This document shows, in pieces, positions 62,842 to 64,000 of a stretch of 64,000 nucleotides of DNA (position 1 is its first letter; the number at the start of each line of letters is the position of its first letter). Position numbers and translations under genes: made by a program. This DNA is from Poindextera sp036494815 (GTDB lineage Bacteria > Pseudomonadota > Alphaproteobacteria > Caulobacterales > Caulobacteraceae), in the NCBI GenBank assembly GCA_036494815.1, contig DASXNV010000106.1:1-64000 (forward strand), read 5' to 3'. The notes beneath the pieces were generated by a model that worked only from the letters and a program-made list of their open reading frames with translations, made no database searches and was not told where the DNA came from.

Positions 62842-64000
62842 TTAGTTGACCGGACGCAGGGTGACATTGGGCAGCACGCGGACGATGGCGTCGTGCAGTT
62901 TCGCCAGCTCGATCGGCTTGGCCACATGGCCGTCCATGCCCGCCTCCAGATAGGCCGCGACCTGATTGGGCATGGCGTTGGCCGACACGGCGATGATCGG
63001 CGTGCGCGCCCGGCCGCTAGCGGCCTCTTCGGCGCGGATAGCCCGTGTGGCCTCGACCCCGTCCATCACCGGCATCTGGATATCCATCAGGATCAGGTCG
63101 ACCGCATGGGCCCGCCAGGCGTCCAGCCCCATCTGGCCATTTTCGACCATCTCCGGCTCGACCCCAAAGGCCTGCAGGATGGTGCGCAGGACCAGCTGAT
63201 TGGTGGGAATGTCTTCGACCGCCAGCACACGCAGGGCGCGGCCGTCCAGGCCGCCGATCGCTGGGGTGCGGACGGGCAGGGCCAGGCGCGCCAGCGGCAG
63301 CACCACGGTGAAGGTCGAGCCGCGCCCCTGGGTGCTGTCCACCTCGATCCGGCCGCCCATCAGCCGAGCCAGTTCGCGCGAGATGGTCAGACCCAGGCCG
63401 GTGCCACCGAAGCGCCGGGTGTTGGAGCCATCGGCTTGGCTGAACTTCTGGAACAGCTGAGGAAGCTGGTCGCTGGCGATACCAATACCGGTGTCGATGA
63501 CCTGAAGCCGCAGGCCGTCGCCGCCGTCCAGGCCATAGCCATCGATGACCACCTGAACCGAACCTTCGCCGGTGAACTTGATGGCGTTGGACACCAGACA
63601 GTTGAGAATCTGCAGCACCCGGGTCGGATCGCCATGCCGCACGCCCTGCGCGTCGGACCGGACCTCGATATCGAACTTCAGGTTCTTGCGCGCCGCCGCG
63701 ACCTTGCCGAAGTTTTCGATCACCCTGACCTTCAGTTCGTCGGCCTTGACCTCGCCGTCCTCGATCTCCATCCGACCCGCCTCGATCTTGGACAGGTCGA
63801 GGATGTCGTTGAGCACGGCCAGAAGATCCTCGCCCGACCGGCGGATCACTTCGACACGCTCGCGCTGGTTGGGGGCCAACTCGCCCAGGGCCATGATTTC
63901 GGCCATGGCCAGGACGCCGTTCAGCGGCGTGCGGATTTCGTGGCTCATATTGGTCAAGAACTGTGACTTGAGCACATTGGCCGCCTGGGCGGCGTCGCGC
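62842..64000 (-). CDS. Hybrid histidine kinase/response regulator (5' part outside window)
   Basis: The visible 386 codons end at 62842. HisKA His-box FLTNMSHEIRTPLNGVLAMA; ATPase N-box NCLVSNAIKFTGEGSV, G1 DTGIGIA and GGTGLGLTISREL. A C-terminal receiver domain has ILMDIQMPVMDGVEATRAIR (phosphoacceptor Asp) and PIIAVSANAM. The sensory N-terminus lies beyond the right edge. Ligand and output are unknown. It is followed downstream by the carboxylase gene. Confidence 0.92.
   Translation of the reverse strand, partial: RDAAQAANVLKSQFLTNMSHEIRTPLNGVLAMAEIMALGELAPNQRERVEVIRRSGEDLLAVLNDILDLSKIEAGRMEIEDGEVKADELKVRVIENFGKVAAARKNLKFDIEVRSDAQGVRHGDPTRVLQILNCLVSNAIKFTGEGSVQVVIDGYGLDGGDGLRLQVIDTGIGIASDQLPQLFQKFSQADGSNTRRFGGTGLGLTISRELARLMGGRIEVDSTQGRGSTFTVVLPLARLALPVRTPAIGGLDGRALRVLAVEDIPTNQLVLRTILQAFGVEPEMVENGQMGLDAWRAHAVDLILMDIQMPVMDGVEATRAIRAEEAASGRARTPIIAVSANAMPNQVAAYLEAGMDGHVAKPIELAKLHDAIVRVLPNVTLRPVN

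Overview
This window is GC-rich, densely packed chromosomal DNA from an alphaproteobacterium, most likely a member of Caulobacterales (Caulobacter or Phenylobacterium-like). This placement is inferred from gene content: a divergent phaR/phaAB locus, a uvrC-pgsA pair, many acyl-CoA synthetases, a sensorless HWE/HisKA_2 kinase, twin-arginine exported enzymes and a NodT-type outer-membrane factor. I did no database search. I see no rRNA, tRNA, CRISPR array, phage or intact insertion sequence.

Layout. 1-3.6 kb: polyhydroxybutyrate control and synthesis (phaR divergent from phaA-phaB, with a PhaR-type operator between them) and an exported protein. 3.7-6.3 kb: a DUF2165 membrane protein and a Tat-exported DUF885 metallohydrolase. 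6.4-9.3 kb: an apparent stress operon (Tat metallophosphoesterase, cytochrome c, ECF sigma factor, anti-sigma factor) preceded by an ECF-like promoter. 9.2-13.0 kb: MATE exporter, esterase, MFS transporter. 13.1-19.5 kb: one long operon, DUF4129-DUF4350-MoxR-DUF58-SpoIIM-RDD plus a small membrane protein. 19.5-24.8 kb: DUF2239 gene with a striking tandem operator, pterin carbinolamine dehydratase, an SDR, a DUF983 protein, a HAD hydrolase and a FATP-type acyl-CoA synthetase.

24.9-28.0 kb looks accessory: a small gene without a normal start codon, a serine beta-lactamase-like protein bracketed by 33-bp direct repeats, a 20-bp tandem duplication in apparently decayed sequence, and a Phd/PemK-like toxin-antitoxin pair. 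28.0-34.2 kb: uvrC, pgsA, and molybdate uptake and control (modABC, modE). 34.3-43.3 kb: a minus-strand catabolic cluster with four different AMP-dependent acyl-CoA ligases, a luciferase-like flavin monooxygenase and an alpha/beta hydrolase. The substrate is unknown; a hydrophobic or cyclic carboxylic acid is my inference. 43.4-46.3 kb: a sensorless histidine kinase and a LemA-TPM-TPM operon. 46.4-56.6 kb: a complete MdtABC-type tripartite efflux operon with two RND pumps and a NodT/OprM outer-membrane factor. Its membrane-fusion protein carries two C-terminal Spy/CpxP-like domains, which is the most unusual protein architecture here. 56.8-64.0 kb: a second serine hydrolase, a dicarboxylate symporter, a single-chain biotin-dependent acyl-CoA carboxylase and the 3' part of a hybrid histidine kinase.

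Three copies of a roughly 135-bp dispersed palindromic repeat sit in gaps near 32.9, 41.5 and 58.0 kb. The theme of the window is carbon storage and fatty or hydrophobic acid metabolism (PHB synthesis, five acyl-CoA synthetases, an acyl-CoA carboxylase) together with envelope maintenance and efflux. Many long antisense reading frames are artefacts of high GC and are not annotated.
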